Assembly: GCF_000271305.1 (NCBI RefSeq)
Contig: NZ_AKGD01000001.1
Coordinates: 62,001-126,000 of the forward strand
Direction: 5' to 3'
DNA length: 64,000 nucleotides
From: Hydrocarboniphaga effusa AP103
GTDB taxonomy: Bacteria; Pseudomonadota; Gammaproteobacteria; Nevskiales; Nevskiaceae
Below are positions 16,607 through 24,901 of the stretch, in pieces. A model generated the notes under the pieces. It had not been told where the DNA came from. It searched no databases and was given only the letters and a program-made list of their open reading frames with translations. Every line of letters starts with the position of its first letter. Positions within the stretch are counted from its first letter, which is position 1. The position numbers were made by a program, and so were the translations under genes.

Positions 16607-18073
16607 TCAGCCCAGATCGACCGGCACGAAGATTCGCGCCTCGCCGCGCTGGATCAGCACGGCGATGTGGCGGTCGGACTTTTCGACGATCTCGCGCAGC
16701 TGCTTGGCGCTGTCGATGGTCTTGCCGTTGGCCGACAGCAGCACGTCGCCCGGGCGGATGCCGGCTTCGGCCGCCGCGGCGGCGACGTCCTCGACGACCA
16801 GGCCGCCCTTGACGTCGATCTGCTTCTTCTCGTCGCTGGTGAGCGGGCGCACCGCGACGCCGAGGCGTCCGCCGGCATCGGCCTTGCCGCCTTCGTCGGC
16901 ACTGGCAACCTGGGTATCGTCCATCGCCTCCAGCTTGGCGGTGAGATCGCGCTTCTTGCCGTCGCGCCAGACCGTCAGCTCGACCTTGGCACCCGGCTGC
17001 ATCGACGCGATCGCCGACGGCAGTGCGAACGAGTCCTGTACAGGCTTGCCGTCGACGGCCAGGATCACGTCGCCCGGCTGCACGCCGGCCTTGGCGGCGG
17101 CGCTGTCCTCTTCGACGTTCGAGACCAGCGCGCCGGTGGGCTGCGCCAGCCCGAAGCTTTGCGCGAGCTGCTGGTTGACGGCCTGGATCGTCACGCCGAG
17201 CTTGCCGCGCGTGACCTTGCCGCTGGTCTGCAGCTGCTTGCTGACGTTGAGCGCGACGTCGATCGGGATCGAGAAGCTCACGCCCTGGAAGCCGCCGCTG
17301 CGCGAATAGATCTGCGAGTTGATGCCCACCACTTCGCCGTCGAGATTGAACAGCGGGCCGCCCGAATTACCCGGGTTGATCGCGACGTCGGTCTGGATGA
17401 ACGGCACGTAGGAGCCGTCCGGCAGGGTGCGGCCCTTGGCGCTGACGATGCCCTGCGTGACCGTGTTTTCGAAGCCGAACGGGCTGCCGATGGCCACCAC
17501 CCATTCGCCGACGTTGAGCTCTTCGGGGTTGCCGAGCTTGACGGTCGGCAGGTCGCGCGCATCGATCTTGAGCACGGCGACGTCGCTCTTGGCGTCCTGG
17601 CCGATGACCTTGGCGGTGAACTCGCGGCGGTCAGTGAGTTTGACCGTGACTTCCTTGGCATCGGCGACGACGTGCGCGTTGGTCAGGATCACGCCGTCCG
17701 CGCCGACGATGAAGCCGGAGCCTTCGCCGAAGGTCGGGCGCTCCTGCTGCGGCATCTGTCCGAAGAACTGCGAAAATGGATCGTCGCCGTTACCGCCGAA
17801 GCCCGGAAAGCCGCGCAGCTGGCCGCGCGCCGAAGTCTTCACGGTGCCTTTGGTGGTGATGTTGACGACGGCCGGGCCATAGGCGCGCACCATGGCCGAG
17901 AAATCCGGCAGCGCGGCGCGGGCCGAGACGTTGGCCGGCGCGGCCACCGGGGCTGCGACTGCGACGCTCGGGTTTTCGTGGCCCATCGCAAAGAGCGCGG
18001 TGCCGGGCACGGCGACGGCCGCAGCGCCCAACAACGCCGCGGCGAAGGGATTGCGTACGATCTTCATGCTCAT
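16607..18073 (-). CDS. DegP/HtrA-family periplasmic serine endoprotease
   Basis: A 488-residue Do-type protease for envelope quality control. The start at 18073 has an AGGAG about 12 bases upstream, and the N-terminal hydrophobic segment (NPFAAALLGAAAVAVPGTALF) is an export signal or anchor. The catalytic triad is His in ILTNAHVVADA, Asp in SDVAVLKID, and Ser in NPGNSGGPLFN. Two PDZ domains follow (about residues 295-385 and 405-485), giving the DegP/DegQ/MucD architecture rather than single-PDZ DegS. No rpoE-rse genes adjoin it here. Confidence 0.95.
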   Translation of the reverse strand: MSMKIVRNPFAAALLGAAAVAVPGTALFAMGHENPSVAVAAPVAAPANVSARAALPDFSAMVRAYGPAVVNITTKGTVKTSARGQLRGFPGFGGNGDDPFSQFFGQMPQQERPTFGEGSGFIVGADGVILTNAHVVADAKEVTVKLTDRREFTAKVIGQDAKSDVAVLKIDARDLPTVKLGNPEELNVGEWVVAIGSPFGFENTVTQGIVSAKGRTLPDGSYVPFIQTDVAINPGNSGGPLFNLDGEVVGINSQIYSRSGGFQGVSFSIPIDVALNVSKQLQTSGKVTRGKLGVTIQAVNQQLAQSFGLAQPTGALVSNVEEDSAAAKAGVQPGDVILAVDGKPVQDSFALPSAIASMQPGAKVELTVWRDGKKRDLTAKLEAMDDTQVASADEGGKADAGGRLGVAVRPLTSDEKKQIDVKGGLVVEDVAAAAAEAGIRPGDVLLSANGKTIDSAKQLREIVEKSDRHIAVLIQRGEARIFVPVDLG

Positions 18074-18189
18074 CTTCAAAACGCTCCTGACAAGTCGGTG
18101 GAAAGCCGCGGAAATCGTTCCGCGTGCAGCCACGATGGGGGCGAAGATTTAAGAGAGATTTAAGACGAGCCACGCCGGGTTTGATTGTC

Positions 18190-18284
18190 CCCGCTCCCAC
18201 GCGTGGGAGAGAGTGGCGCGCAAGCGCCGGGTGAGGGGCTGATCGGAAAGTGCGCCCACTTTTCAGACGAACCCTCTCTCCCCG
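18190..18284. repeat. Palindromic intergenic repeat-like element
   Basis: Contains the perfect 16-bp palindrome CTCCCACGCGTGGGAG (18194-18209) and GGCGC-GCAA-GCGCC just after it, then GGGTGAGGGG and a CCCTCTCTCCCC end. The build looks like the dispersed intergenic repeats seen in many Xanthomonadales-like genomes. Only one copy is in this window, so repetition is inferred from its form. Confidence 0.5.
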
Positions 18285-18286
18285 AA

Positions 18287-19141
18287 TTACTCCCGCTGCC
18301 CGAGCCAGACGCCCAGTGAAGCCAGCAGCAGGCCGACCAGCTCGTGCCAGCCGAAGGCCGCGTCGAGCAGCAGCGCTGCAAGCAGCGCCGTGACCGGCGG
18401 AACCAGGTAGAACAGCCCGGCCGTGCGGCCGGCCGCGCCCCTGCGCAGCAACCACAGGTACAGCAGCAGGCCCGCGCAGGAATTCACCAGGATCGACCAG
18501 GCGGTGCCGAGCAGCACGCGGGTCTGCGGCACGTAGTGCAGGCCTTCGAGCGCGATCGCGAACGGCGCGAGCACGATCAGCGAGGCGAGCAGCTGCACCA
18601 CCAGCGAGAGCCGCGGGTCCAGATGCGTGGTGTGGCGCTTCTGGTAGAGCGTGCCGAAACTCAGCGACAGCAGCGCCAGCAGCATGAAGCCGTAGCCGAG
18701 CAGCGAACTCGGTGCCACGAGTTTCGGCCCGATCACGAACAGCACGCCGGCGAGCCCGAGCGCGAGGCCGATCGGCGTATAGCGGCGCAGGCGCTCGCCG
18801 AGGAACACCGCGCCACCGATCGCCGTCGTCAGCGGCATGAGCCCGGCGATGAGTCCGGCGGCGGCCGGCGGAACGCCCGCGCGCATGCCCGCGTAGGTGA
18901 AGCCGAAGAATCCGGCCTGCAGCAGCACGCCGCCGATCGCCGCGTGCCTGAGTTCGGAGAACGCGGCCGCGGCCGGCCGTCGCCACGCCAGCAGCCAGAG
19001 CCCGACGATCGCCCCGGATCCGGCGAAGCGCAGCACCGCGAGCGTGAACGCGCCACTGCCCTGCAGCGCGAATTCGGCCGCCAGATAGCCCGTGCTCCAG
19101 AGCAACACGAAGGCCAGCCCGGCCAGCGATTCGGTCCGCAT
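18287..19141 (-). CDS. EamA/RhaT-family (DMT superfamily) permease
   Basis: A 284-residue membrane protein with about ten hydrophobic helices arranged as two five-helix EamA repeats (roughly residues 5-135 and 145-280). The first repeat begins LAGLAFVLLWSTGYLAAEFAL and the last helix ends LASLGVWLGQRE. Members export amino acids or other metabolites; the substrate is not readable. Its start overlaps the last base of the histidine kinase gene stop region, so it may be co-transcribed downstream of the two-component system. Confidence 0.9.
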   Translation of the reverse strand: MRTESLAGLAFVLLWSTGYLAAEFALQGSGAFTLAVLRFAGSGAIVGLWLLAWRRPAAAAFSELRHAAIGGVLLQAGFFGFTYAGMRAGVPPAAAGLIAGLMPLTTAIGGAVFLGERLRRYTPIGLALGLAGVLFVIGPKLVAPSSLLGYGFMLLALLSLSFGTLYQKRHTTHLDPRLSLVVQLLASLIVLAPFAIALEGLHYVPQTRVLLGTAWSILVNSCAGLLLYLWLLRRGAAGRTAGLFYLVPPVTALLAALLLDAAFGWHELVGLLLASLGVWLGQRE

Positions 19142-20466
19142 CAGTTCGATCCTTTCTGCGCGGCGAAGCGCACGATCACCTTGAGCCCGCGCCCATCGTC
19201 ACCGCCGGCCAGCGTCACCGTGGCCGCATGCGCCTCGGCGATGCTGCGCACGATCGCCAGGCCCAGCCCGCTGCCGCCCGGCGGCGCATCGGGCGCGCGG
19301 TAGAAGCGATCGAACACGCGCCCGCGCTCGGCTTCCGGAATGCCCGAGCCCTGGTCGAGCACCACGAGTTCGATCGTCGATCCGGCGTTGCGCACCGACA
19401 CATCGACGCGCCCGCCCTGCGGCGAATGGCGGATGGCGTTGTCGAGCAGGTTGCGCAGCAGGGTCTTGAGCGCCTCGGGCTCGCCGACGAGCACTGCTTC
19501 GGAGGCCGCGTCATCGAGCCCCAGATCGACCTGCTTGGCCTCGGCGGCAGCGTAGAGCTCGCCGATCACCTGGCGCGCGAGTTCGGCCAGCACGAGCGGC
19601 CGGCGGAATTCGGAGCCGGCCTCCGACTCCGGCGCGTCCTGCCGGGCCAGCGCGAGCATCTGCTCGACGAGCCGCGAGGCCCGGCCGACGCCGGATTCGA
19701 GCGCCTCGATCGCGGCGCGGCGCTCCTGCTCGCCGGCCTGGTCGAGCCCGCGCAGCTGCAGGCGCAGGGCCGTCAGCGGCGTGCGCAGCTCGTGCGCCGC
19801 GTCGGCGATGAAGCGGCGCTCGCGCTCGCGCTGGCTGCTCAGGCGGCCGAGAAGATCGTTCAGCGAGGTCACCAGCGGCCGCACCTCGGCCGGCAGGCCC
19901 CGCTCGCGCAGCGGGGCCGATTCGACGGCCGGCCGCGAGCCGACCTGTTGCGCAAGCTTGCGCAGCGGGGCGAGCACGCGGCCGACCGAGATCCAGATCA
20001 CCATGCCGAGCGCCGGCATCAGCAATAGCAGCGGCAACAGCACGCGAGCGGCCAGATGCGCGGCCCGCGATTCGCGCACGCGCATCGGCTGCGCCACCTG
20101 GATCACGTTGAACGGCGTGCGCAGGCCGTAGACGCGCCATTCGCCCTCGGGCGTGCGCACGGTCGAAAACCCCAGCGTGGTCAAGCCCGGCAGGCTCGCG
20201 TGGCGCTGCGACAGGTAGACGCGCACGCCGGTCAGGCTCCAGACCTGAACGACCAGGTCGGCCGCGGCTTCGCGCTCACCGAACTCGGGCGCGGGCTGCA
20301 GGAAGCTGCGGTCGCGCAGGGCATGCGCGGTTTCCTGCAGCTGCTGGTCGAACACGATGTCGGCCTCGGCGAGCGCCTGCCGGTACAGGAACGCCGCGCC
20401 CGCGATGCCCGTGAGCAGCACGGCCCCGAGCAGCCAGAGCAGCAGGCGCGTGCGCAGCGAGCTCAT
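19141..20466 (-). CDS. Sensor histidine kinase, QseC/PmrB-like
   Basis: A 441-residue inner-membrane kinase. A first helix (LLLWLLGAVLLTGIAGAAFLY, residues about 8-28) and a second near residues 150-170 bracket a periplasmic sensor of about 120 residues. HAMP and dimerisation regions follow, with the phospho-acceptor His in FIADAAHELRTPLTALRL. The ATPase domain shows the N box LLRNLLDNAIRHSP, G1 VLDQGSGIP and G2 GGSGLGLAIV. The start ATG at 20466 overlaps the response regulator stop by four bases. A QseC/PmrB/TctE-type stimulus such as cations or metabolites is plausible but not determinable. Confidence 0.93.
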   Translation of the reverse strand: MSSLRTRLLLWLLGAVLLTGIAGAAFLYRQALAEADIVFDQQLQETAHALRDRSFLQPAPEFGEREAAADLVVQVWSLTGVRVYLSQRHASLPGLTTLGFSTVRTPEGEWRVYGLRTPFNVIQVAQPMRVRESRAAHLAARVLLPLLLLMPALGMVIWISVGRVLAPLRKLAQQVGSRPAVESAPLRERGLPAEVRPLVTSLNDLLGRLSSQRERERRFIADAAHELRTPLTALRLQLRGLDQAGEQERRAAIEALESGVGRASRLVEQMLALARQDAPESEAGSEFRRPLVLAELARQVIGELYAAAEAKQVDLGLDDAASEAVLVGEPEALKTLLRNLLDNAIRHSPQGGRVDVSVRNAGSTIELVVLDQGSGIPEAERGRVFDRFYRAPDAPPGGSGLGLAIVRSIAEAHAATVTLAGGDDGRGLKVIVRFAAQKGSN

Positions 20467-21119
20467 GTCGCCACCCGCCAGCCGACCCCGCGCACGTTCT
20501 GGATGAAGCCGGCCGAGAGCTTGCGCCGCAGGCCGGACAGGTGAACGTCCACGGTATTGCTCTCCACTTCCTCGCCCCAGCCGTAGAGCCGCTCCTCGAG
20601 CTGGCTGCGCGAGAGCACCTGGCCGGGGCGTTCGAGCAGGGCCTGCAGGATCGCGAATTCGCGCGGGGACAGCGCCAGCTCGACGCCGGCCTGCGTGGCC
20701 TTGTGCGCGGCCGGGTCGAGCAGCAGATCGCGATGCTCGATCAGCGGGCCGCTCTGCCCGCTCTTGCGCCGCACCAGGGCGCGAATGCGGGCCGCGAGCT
20801 CGTCCGGGTCGAAGGGCTTGGTCAGGTAATCGTCGGCACCGGCGTCGAGGCAGGCGACCTTGCTCGCGATCGCGTCGCGCGCGGTGAGGATCAGCACCGG
20901 GGACGCGACACCCTGCGTGCGCAGCTGGCGCAGCACCTCGAGCCCATCGCCGCGCAGCAGCCCGAGATCGAGCACGATCAGGTCGAAATGCTCGGTGATC
21001 GCGGCAGTCAGGGCGCCAGGTGCGTCCTGCAGCCAGTCGACCGCGTAGCCGCGGTGGCGCAACTCCGCACGCAGGCCGCTGCCGATCATTTCGTCGTCTT
21101 CGACCAGCAGGATGCGCAC
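20463..21119 (-). CDS. OmpR-family response regulator, QseB-like
   Basis: A 218-residue DNA-binding regulator. The receiver domain has the acidic pair VEDDEMIG, the phospho-acceptor Asp in DLIVLDLGLLRGDG (about residue 51), and the conserved Lys in YLTKPFDPDEL. A winged-helix output domain follows from about residue 125, with VESNTVDVHLSGLRRKL. It is translationally coupled to the kinase gene downstream. Its promoter faces the divergent rplY gene over about 170 bp. Confidence 0.95.
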   Translation of the reverse strand: MRILLVEDDEMIGSGLRAELRHRGYAVDWLQDAPGALTAAITEHFDLIVLDLGLLRGDGLEVLRQLRTQGVASPVLILTARDAIASKVACLDAGADDYLTKPFDPDELAARIRALVRRKSGQSGPLIEHRDLLLDPAAHKATQAGVELALSPREFAILQALLERPGQVLSRSQLEERLYGWGEEVESNTVDVHLSGLRRKLSAGFIQNVRGVGWRVAT

Positions 21120-21288
21120 GATGGGCCCGATTCGTCGCTACGGAAAGCCGGCTAGCCTGCCCGGTTGCGGCCAAACGTCAAGCCCGGAGCCGCCGCGATC
21201 GGTGGCGACTTTGCGACCGCTCCCGTAGAATCCGCGCCCCCGTGGCTGGTCGCGGCTACGGGTCGTCAACCATTTTTGGAGTTTTGCC

Positions 21289-21963
21289 ATGAAACAGAAA
21301 TTCGTTATCGAAGCCGAAGCACGGTCGGCGCAGGGAACGGGTGCGAGCCGCCGTCTGCGCCACGCGGGCTCGGTCCCGGGCATCGTCTACGGCGGCAAGA
21401 AAGAGCCGCAGATGATCTCCGTCAACCACAATGAACTGTGGAAGCAGCTCAAGCTCGAGGCCTTCTACTCGGCCATCATCACGCTGAACGTCGGCGGCGA
21501 ATCCGAGCAGGTCGTGCTCAAGGATCTGCACCGTCACCCGGTTCGCGAGCAGGTTCTGCACCTCGACCTGCAGCGCATCCAGGCCGACGTCGCCCTGCGC
21601 ATCCGCGTTCCGCTGCACTTCAAGGGCGGCGACGTGGCTCCGGGCGTCAAGACCGGCGGTGGCTATGTCGAGCATCTGCTGAACGAAGTCGAAGTCGAGT
21701 GCTTGCCGAAGGATCTGCCCGAAGCTTTCGAGATCGACATCTCCGGCCTCAACGTCAACGAGTCGATCCATCTCTCGCAGATCGCGCTGCCGGAAGGCGT
21801 CGCCTTCGTCGAACTCAAGCACGACAACGACCTCGCGGTCGTCGCGATCCACCTGCCGAAGGCCGCCGAAGAAGAGGAAGCCGCTCCGGCCTCCGCTGAA
21901 GTTCCGGCCGCCAACCAGAAGGCTGCGGACGCCAAGGCGGCTCCGGCTCCGAAGAAGAAGTAG
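21289..21963 (+). CDS. rplY: 50S ribosomal protein L25 / general stress protein Ctc
   Basis: Binds 5S rRNA in the large ribosomal subunit. The 224-residue length identifies the long CTC form, with an N-terminal L25 domain (residues 1-95, with GTGASRRLRHAGSVPGIVYG) and a C-terminal TL5-type domain. The tail is alanine- and lysine-rich and disordered (about 190-224). In relatives it follows prs directly; here about 14 kb separates them. A terminator follows, then pth. Confidence 0.97.
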   Translation: MKQKFVIEAEARSAQGTGASRRLRHAGSVPGIVYGGKKEPQMISVNHNELWKQLKLEAFYSAIITLNVGGESEQVVLKDLHRHPVREQVLHLDLQRIQADVALRIRVPLHFKGGDVAPGVKTGGGYVEHLLNEVEVECLPKDLPEAFEIDISGLNVNESIHLSQIALPEGVAFVELKHDNDLAVVAIHLPKAAEEEEAAPASAEVPAANQKAADAKAAPAPKKK

Positions 21964-22060
21964 CAGACCGAGCCACGCGTCGGGGCCCGGCGAAGCCGGG
22001 ATCGACGCCCAGGCGAGTGTCTGCTCTCCCAGACGCGACACCAGCTCCGGCTCAACGAAA

Positions 22061-22090
22061 AGCCCTGCCTCATCGGCAGGGCTTTTTTGT
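22061..22090 (+). terminator. Rho-independent terminator after rplY
   Basis: Stem AAGCCCTGCC/GGCAGGGCTT with loop TCATC, followed by TTTTT. Confidence 0.93.
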
Positions 22091-22129
22091 TAAGGTCGCC
22101 GCCTCGTCAGCAGTCTCGAAAAACACGCA

Positions 22130-22711
22130 ATGCCCGACTCGCTCTACGCCATCGTCGGCCTCGGTAATCCAGGGCCGGAATACGCGCGCACTCGCCATAA
22201 CACCGGCTTCTGGTTCGCCGATCTCGCGGCCCTGCGCTACGGCGGTAATTTCCGCACGGAATCGAAGTTCTTCGGCGAAACCGCGCGCGTGAAGATCGGC
22301 CCTGCAGACGTGCTGCTGCTCAAGCCGACCACGTTCATGAATCGCAGCGGCCAAGCCGTCTCGGCACTTGCGAATTTCTACAAGCTGACTCCGAACCAGT
22401 TGCTCGTCGCTCACGACGAACTCGATCTGCCGGCCGGCACCATGCGCCTCAAGCTTGGCGGCGGGCACGGCGGACACAACGGCTTGCGCGACATCCACAA
22501 GTCACAGGGTGAGGCCTACCGTCGGTTGCGCATCGGCATCGGCCATCCGGGCGACAAGACGCTGGTGCTCAATTACGTCCTCGGCCGCCCTAACAAAACC
22601 GATGAGGACGCCATTCTCGATGGCCTCGGTCACTCCTTGAACGCGGTCGAAACCTGGCTCAAGGAAAGTTGGGACAAGGGCACTCAGCAGCTCCACACCG
22701 CTGCGCGCTGA
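22130..22711 (+). CDS. pth: Peptidyl-tRNA hydrolase
   Basis: Recycles peptidyl-tRNA released from stalled ribosomes. The catalytic His is in YARTRHNTGFWFAD, and the family motifs VGLGNPGPEYA, LLLKPTTFMNRSGQAV, HDELDLPAGTMRLKLGGGHG and HNGLRDI are complete. The 193-residue length is normal. ychF usually follows pth in related genomes; here a stretch without a recognisable gene and a hemerythrin gene follow instead. Confidence 0.98.
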   Translation: MPDSLYAIVGLGNPGPEYARTRHNTGFWFADLAALRYGGNFRTESKFFGETARVKIGPADVLLLKPTTFMNRSGQAVSALANFYKLTPNQLLVAHDELDLPAGTMRLKLGGGHGGHNGLRDIHKSQGEAYRRLRIGIGHPGDKTLVLNYVLGRPNKTDEDAILDGLGHSLNAVETWLKESWDKGTQQLHTAAR

Positions 22712-23047
22712 TCACCGGTCTGCGTTCTAGCGATCGTGCTTGTCACGTTGGCCCGTGCTGCCTTGATGTCCACCGTTGATGCTCTTCTCGCGTTCCTGCG
22801 GTGAATCCTTGCCCTGCTTCGGTTGCTCGTTTCGAGCCCGCGAAGCCTGCTTGCCGTCATCGTTTCGATCATTGCGATTCGTCGTCGCCTCCTGAGTTTT
22901 TTGCGTTTCAAGAAGCGTCGATGCTCGGCCAGCACGCGTGTACGCGCCCTGACTTGAATGCTGAAAAAGCGGCCGTTTGAAGCCTGCGACGATTCAGCAC
23001 GTGCGCCTAATCTTGGAGCCCTCAATAGCCAGCCAGGAGGGCAAGCC
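22712..23047. other. Gap after pth; no convincing gene
   Basis: 336 bp. The minus strand holds a very hydrophilic open frame ending at about 22728 (composition N, D, R, K, Q, G rich, ending RDKHDR) behind a strong AGGAGG-like site at about 22888, but it has no ATG/GTG/TTG start at a sensible distance. An overlapping arginine-rich minus frame has an ATG but looks like a shadow. The promoter of the hemerythrin gene must lie at the right end. Confidence 0.4.
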
Positions 23048-23602
23048 ATGAGCCTGATGAATCCGCGTTCTTCCACGCATGCGATCAAGTTGCTCGAAAC
23101 CGATCATCGCGAAGTCGATGCCATGTTCGAGGCGTTCGAGAAAGCCACAACCGGCCCCGATCAAACCGAAATCGTCAGCCGCATCTGCAAGGCGCTCGCC
23201 ATTCATACCGAACTCGAAGAGCGCATCTTTTACCCGGAGTCGCGCAACGTGCTGAAGAGCGACGGCCAGGATCAGGTCGATGAAGCCTATGTCGAGCACG
23301 CGAGTCTCAAGGGCCTGATCCAGCGGCTCGATGGCATGCGCGCGAACGAGCCGCTGTTCAAGGCTTACGTGACTGTACTGAAGGAATACGTGCAGCATCA
23401 CGTCAAGGAAGAAGAGAAGGACTACTTTCCCGATGTGGAAAAGACCTCGCTCGATCTCGAAGCGATCGGCCAGCGCATGCTCGTTCTGAAAGAGCAGCTC
23501 ATGACGCAGCTGCGCGACGAGGGCAGCCCTCGCGGCGTGGTGCGCGCCAAGCTCATCGAGTCGCAACCGCTGCCGCAGCGCGCGATGAAAAAAGCGGCCT
23601 GA
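23048..23602 (+). CDS. Hemerythrin HHE-domain protein
   Basis: A 184-residue helical protein. The ATG at 23048 has an excellent CAGGAGG eight bases before it. The di-iron-type histidine/glutamate pattern is present: LLETDHREVDAMF, AIHTELEERIFYP, YVEHASLKGLI and YVQHHVKEEEKDYFP. HHE proteins bind oxygen, nitric oxide or iron and are often part of redox or nitrosative stress responses. A single-gene transcript is suggested by the terminator right after it. Confidence 0.93.
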   Translation: MSLMNPRSSTHAIKLLETDHREVDAMFEAFEKATTGPDQTEIVSRICKALAIHTELEERIFYPESRNVLKSDGQDQVDEAYVEHASLKGLIQRLDGMRANEPLFKAYVTVLKEYVQHHVKEEEKDYFPDVEKTSLDLEAIGQRMLVLKEQLMTQLRDEGSPRGVVRAKLIESQPLPQRAMKKAA

Positions 23603-23620
23603 TCGATTCGGGCGCTTCAC

Positions 23621-23654
23621 AAGTGGGTTAGCGCCAGCGCGCTAACCCACTTTT
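23621..23654. terminator. Terminator between convergent hemerythrin and PfpI-like genes
   Basis: Perfect stem AAGTGGGTTAGCG/CGCTAACCCACTT followed by TT; the flanks allow use from both directions. Confidence 0.88.
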
Positions 23655-23656
23655 GT

Positions 23657-24286
23657 TCATGCGCTAAAAAGGCGGTCAGCAGCGGGCTGCCGACCTGCCC
23701 TGTTCGTACTACGCTGCTTCTTCTGCTTCGAGTCGATGCCGAGCTGCTTGATCAGTGCGTCGACGAAAGCCGGAATATCGTCCGGCTTGCGGCTCGTGAT
23801 GATCGGGCCATCGACGATGACCTCCGCATCGGCCCATTGCGCGCCCGCATTGCTCAGGTCGTTCTTGAGCGAGGGCCAGCTCGTCATGCGCTTGCCTTTC
23901 GCAAGGCCGGCGTCGATCAGGGTCCACGGGCCATGGCAGATCGCCGCGATCGGCCGGCCGGTCTGGCCGAACGCGCGAATGAAGTCGATGGCCCGTGGCT
24001 CGAGCCTGAGCTTGTCCGGGTTGATCTGCCCGCCCGGCAATACGAGCGCCTCGTAGTCCTGAACCTTCGCGTCGTCGACCTTGCGATCGACGCGGACGGT
24101 CTCACCCCAATCGGTGAATTTCCAGGCCTTGATCTCGCCGGGGTTGGCGGTCTTGGCCGGGGCCAGCACCTCGACCTCGAGGCCGGCCTGCTCGAGCAGC
24201 TGCCTGGGCCCCAAGAGCTCGTCCTGCTCGAAGCCGTCGGTGGCGAGAATGGCGATTTTCCTGCGTACTGGGGTCTTGTCGTTCAT
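23657..24286 (-). CDS. DJ-1/PfpI-family protein (putative glyoxalase III or deglycase)
   Basis: A 209-residue class-I-glutamine-amidotransferase-like protein. The nucleophile elbow is IAAICHGPWTLID (Cys, then His), with the preceding LVLPGGQINPD segment and an N-terminal IAILATDGFEQDELL. This matches the YhbO/PfpI branch. A 25-residue basic C-terminal tail follows the domain. Proposed activities in the family are methylglyoxal detoxification, protein deglycation or proteolysis. The gene is convergent with the hemerythrin gene, and a stress theme for both is an inference. Confidence 0.92.
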   Translation of the reverse strand: MNDKTPVRRKIAILATDGFEQDELLGPRQLLEQAGLEVEVLAPAKTANPGEIKAWKFTDWGETVRVDRKVDDAKVQDYEALVLPGGQINPDKLRLEPRAIDFIRAFGQTGRPIAAICHGPWTLIDAGLAKGKRMTSWPSLKNDLSNAGAQWADAEVIVDGPIITSRKPDDIPAFVDALIKQLGIDSKQKKQRSTNRAGRQPAADRLFSA

Positions 24287-24521
24287 GTCGTGCTCCTTGC
24301 GTTTTTACGATGCGCATCCGTGCGCAGCCGATCGGTTGCAATAGACGTTCCGGCTCGCACGCGGACGTAAACGCCGCAAAAAGGCGCCGACTCGCCCGCA
24401 AGCCGCACGACTATCGAAGCCCGATCGTGCAGGCTGATCCGCCGCGCCATGCGCTCCCGGTCGACAGGAATACTCACTACACTAGCCCGCAGCCCGCAGC
24501 CTTCCGGAACATGAGCACGCC

Positions 24522-24752
24522 ATGAGTACGCCGATCGTCCTTCCCAAGCTCGGTTTTTCGATGACCGAAGGAACGCTCGCCGATTGGCTCGTCGCCGACG
24601 GCGCGGCGGTGATGCAGGGACAGTTGCTGTATTCGCTCGAAAGCGACAAATCCATACAGGACATCGAGGCTCCCGCCTCGGGCAGGCTCAAGATTCTGCA
24701 CGCCGCAGGCGCCGCGTATCCGGTCGGAACCAAGCTCGGCGAGATCGTCTGA
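24522..24752 (+). CDS. Free-standing lipoyl (biotinyl/lipoyl attachment) domain protein
   Basis: A 76-residue protein consisting of one lipoyl-type domain and nothing else. The modified lysine is in LESDKSIQDIEAPASG, preceded by the E2-type LPKLGFSMTEGTLADWLV and ended by GTKLGEIV. It resembles the N-terminal lipoyl domain of 2-oxo-acid dehydrogenase E2 components rather than glycine-cleavage H protein (too short) or biotin carrier (which would have AMKM). No E1, E2 core, E3 or ligase gene is near. It may donate a swinging arm to a complex encoded elsewhere, or be an E2 remnant. Confidence 0.85.
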   Translation: MSTPIVLPKLGFSMTEGTLADWLVADGAAVMQGQLLYSLESDKSIQDIEAPASGRLKILHAAGAAYPVGTKLGEIV

Positions 24753-24861
24753 GCCGGCGTTGCACGGTCGCAGGATCATGGTTGCCGAGCGGTCGCGTCG
24801 GCCGCCGCGGTGGCGCCAAGCACAAAATCGATTACAGCCGCAATCTCGCTCAGCTTCCGTT

Positions 24862-24876
24862 CAAGCTTTAAGCTTG
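24862..24876. promoter_or_regulatory. 15-bp palindrome before the DUF47-Pit operon
   Basis: CAAGCTT-T-AAGCTTG is an exact palindrome 26 bp before the start of the DUF47 gene. Its position fits an operator or overlaps a -35/-10 region. It is not a recognisable Pho box. Confidence 0.4.
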
Positions 24877-24901
24877 CGTTTTTAAAGTACCGCGAGCTCC
24901 C

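Noticed and set aside
19141..21174. A single 677-codon frame spanning the kinase and regulator genes
   Set aside because: Its N-terminal third is out of frame with the response regulator, which has a full receiver and winged-helix domain; the kinase starts at 20466.
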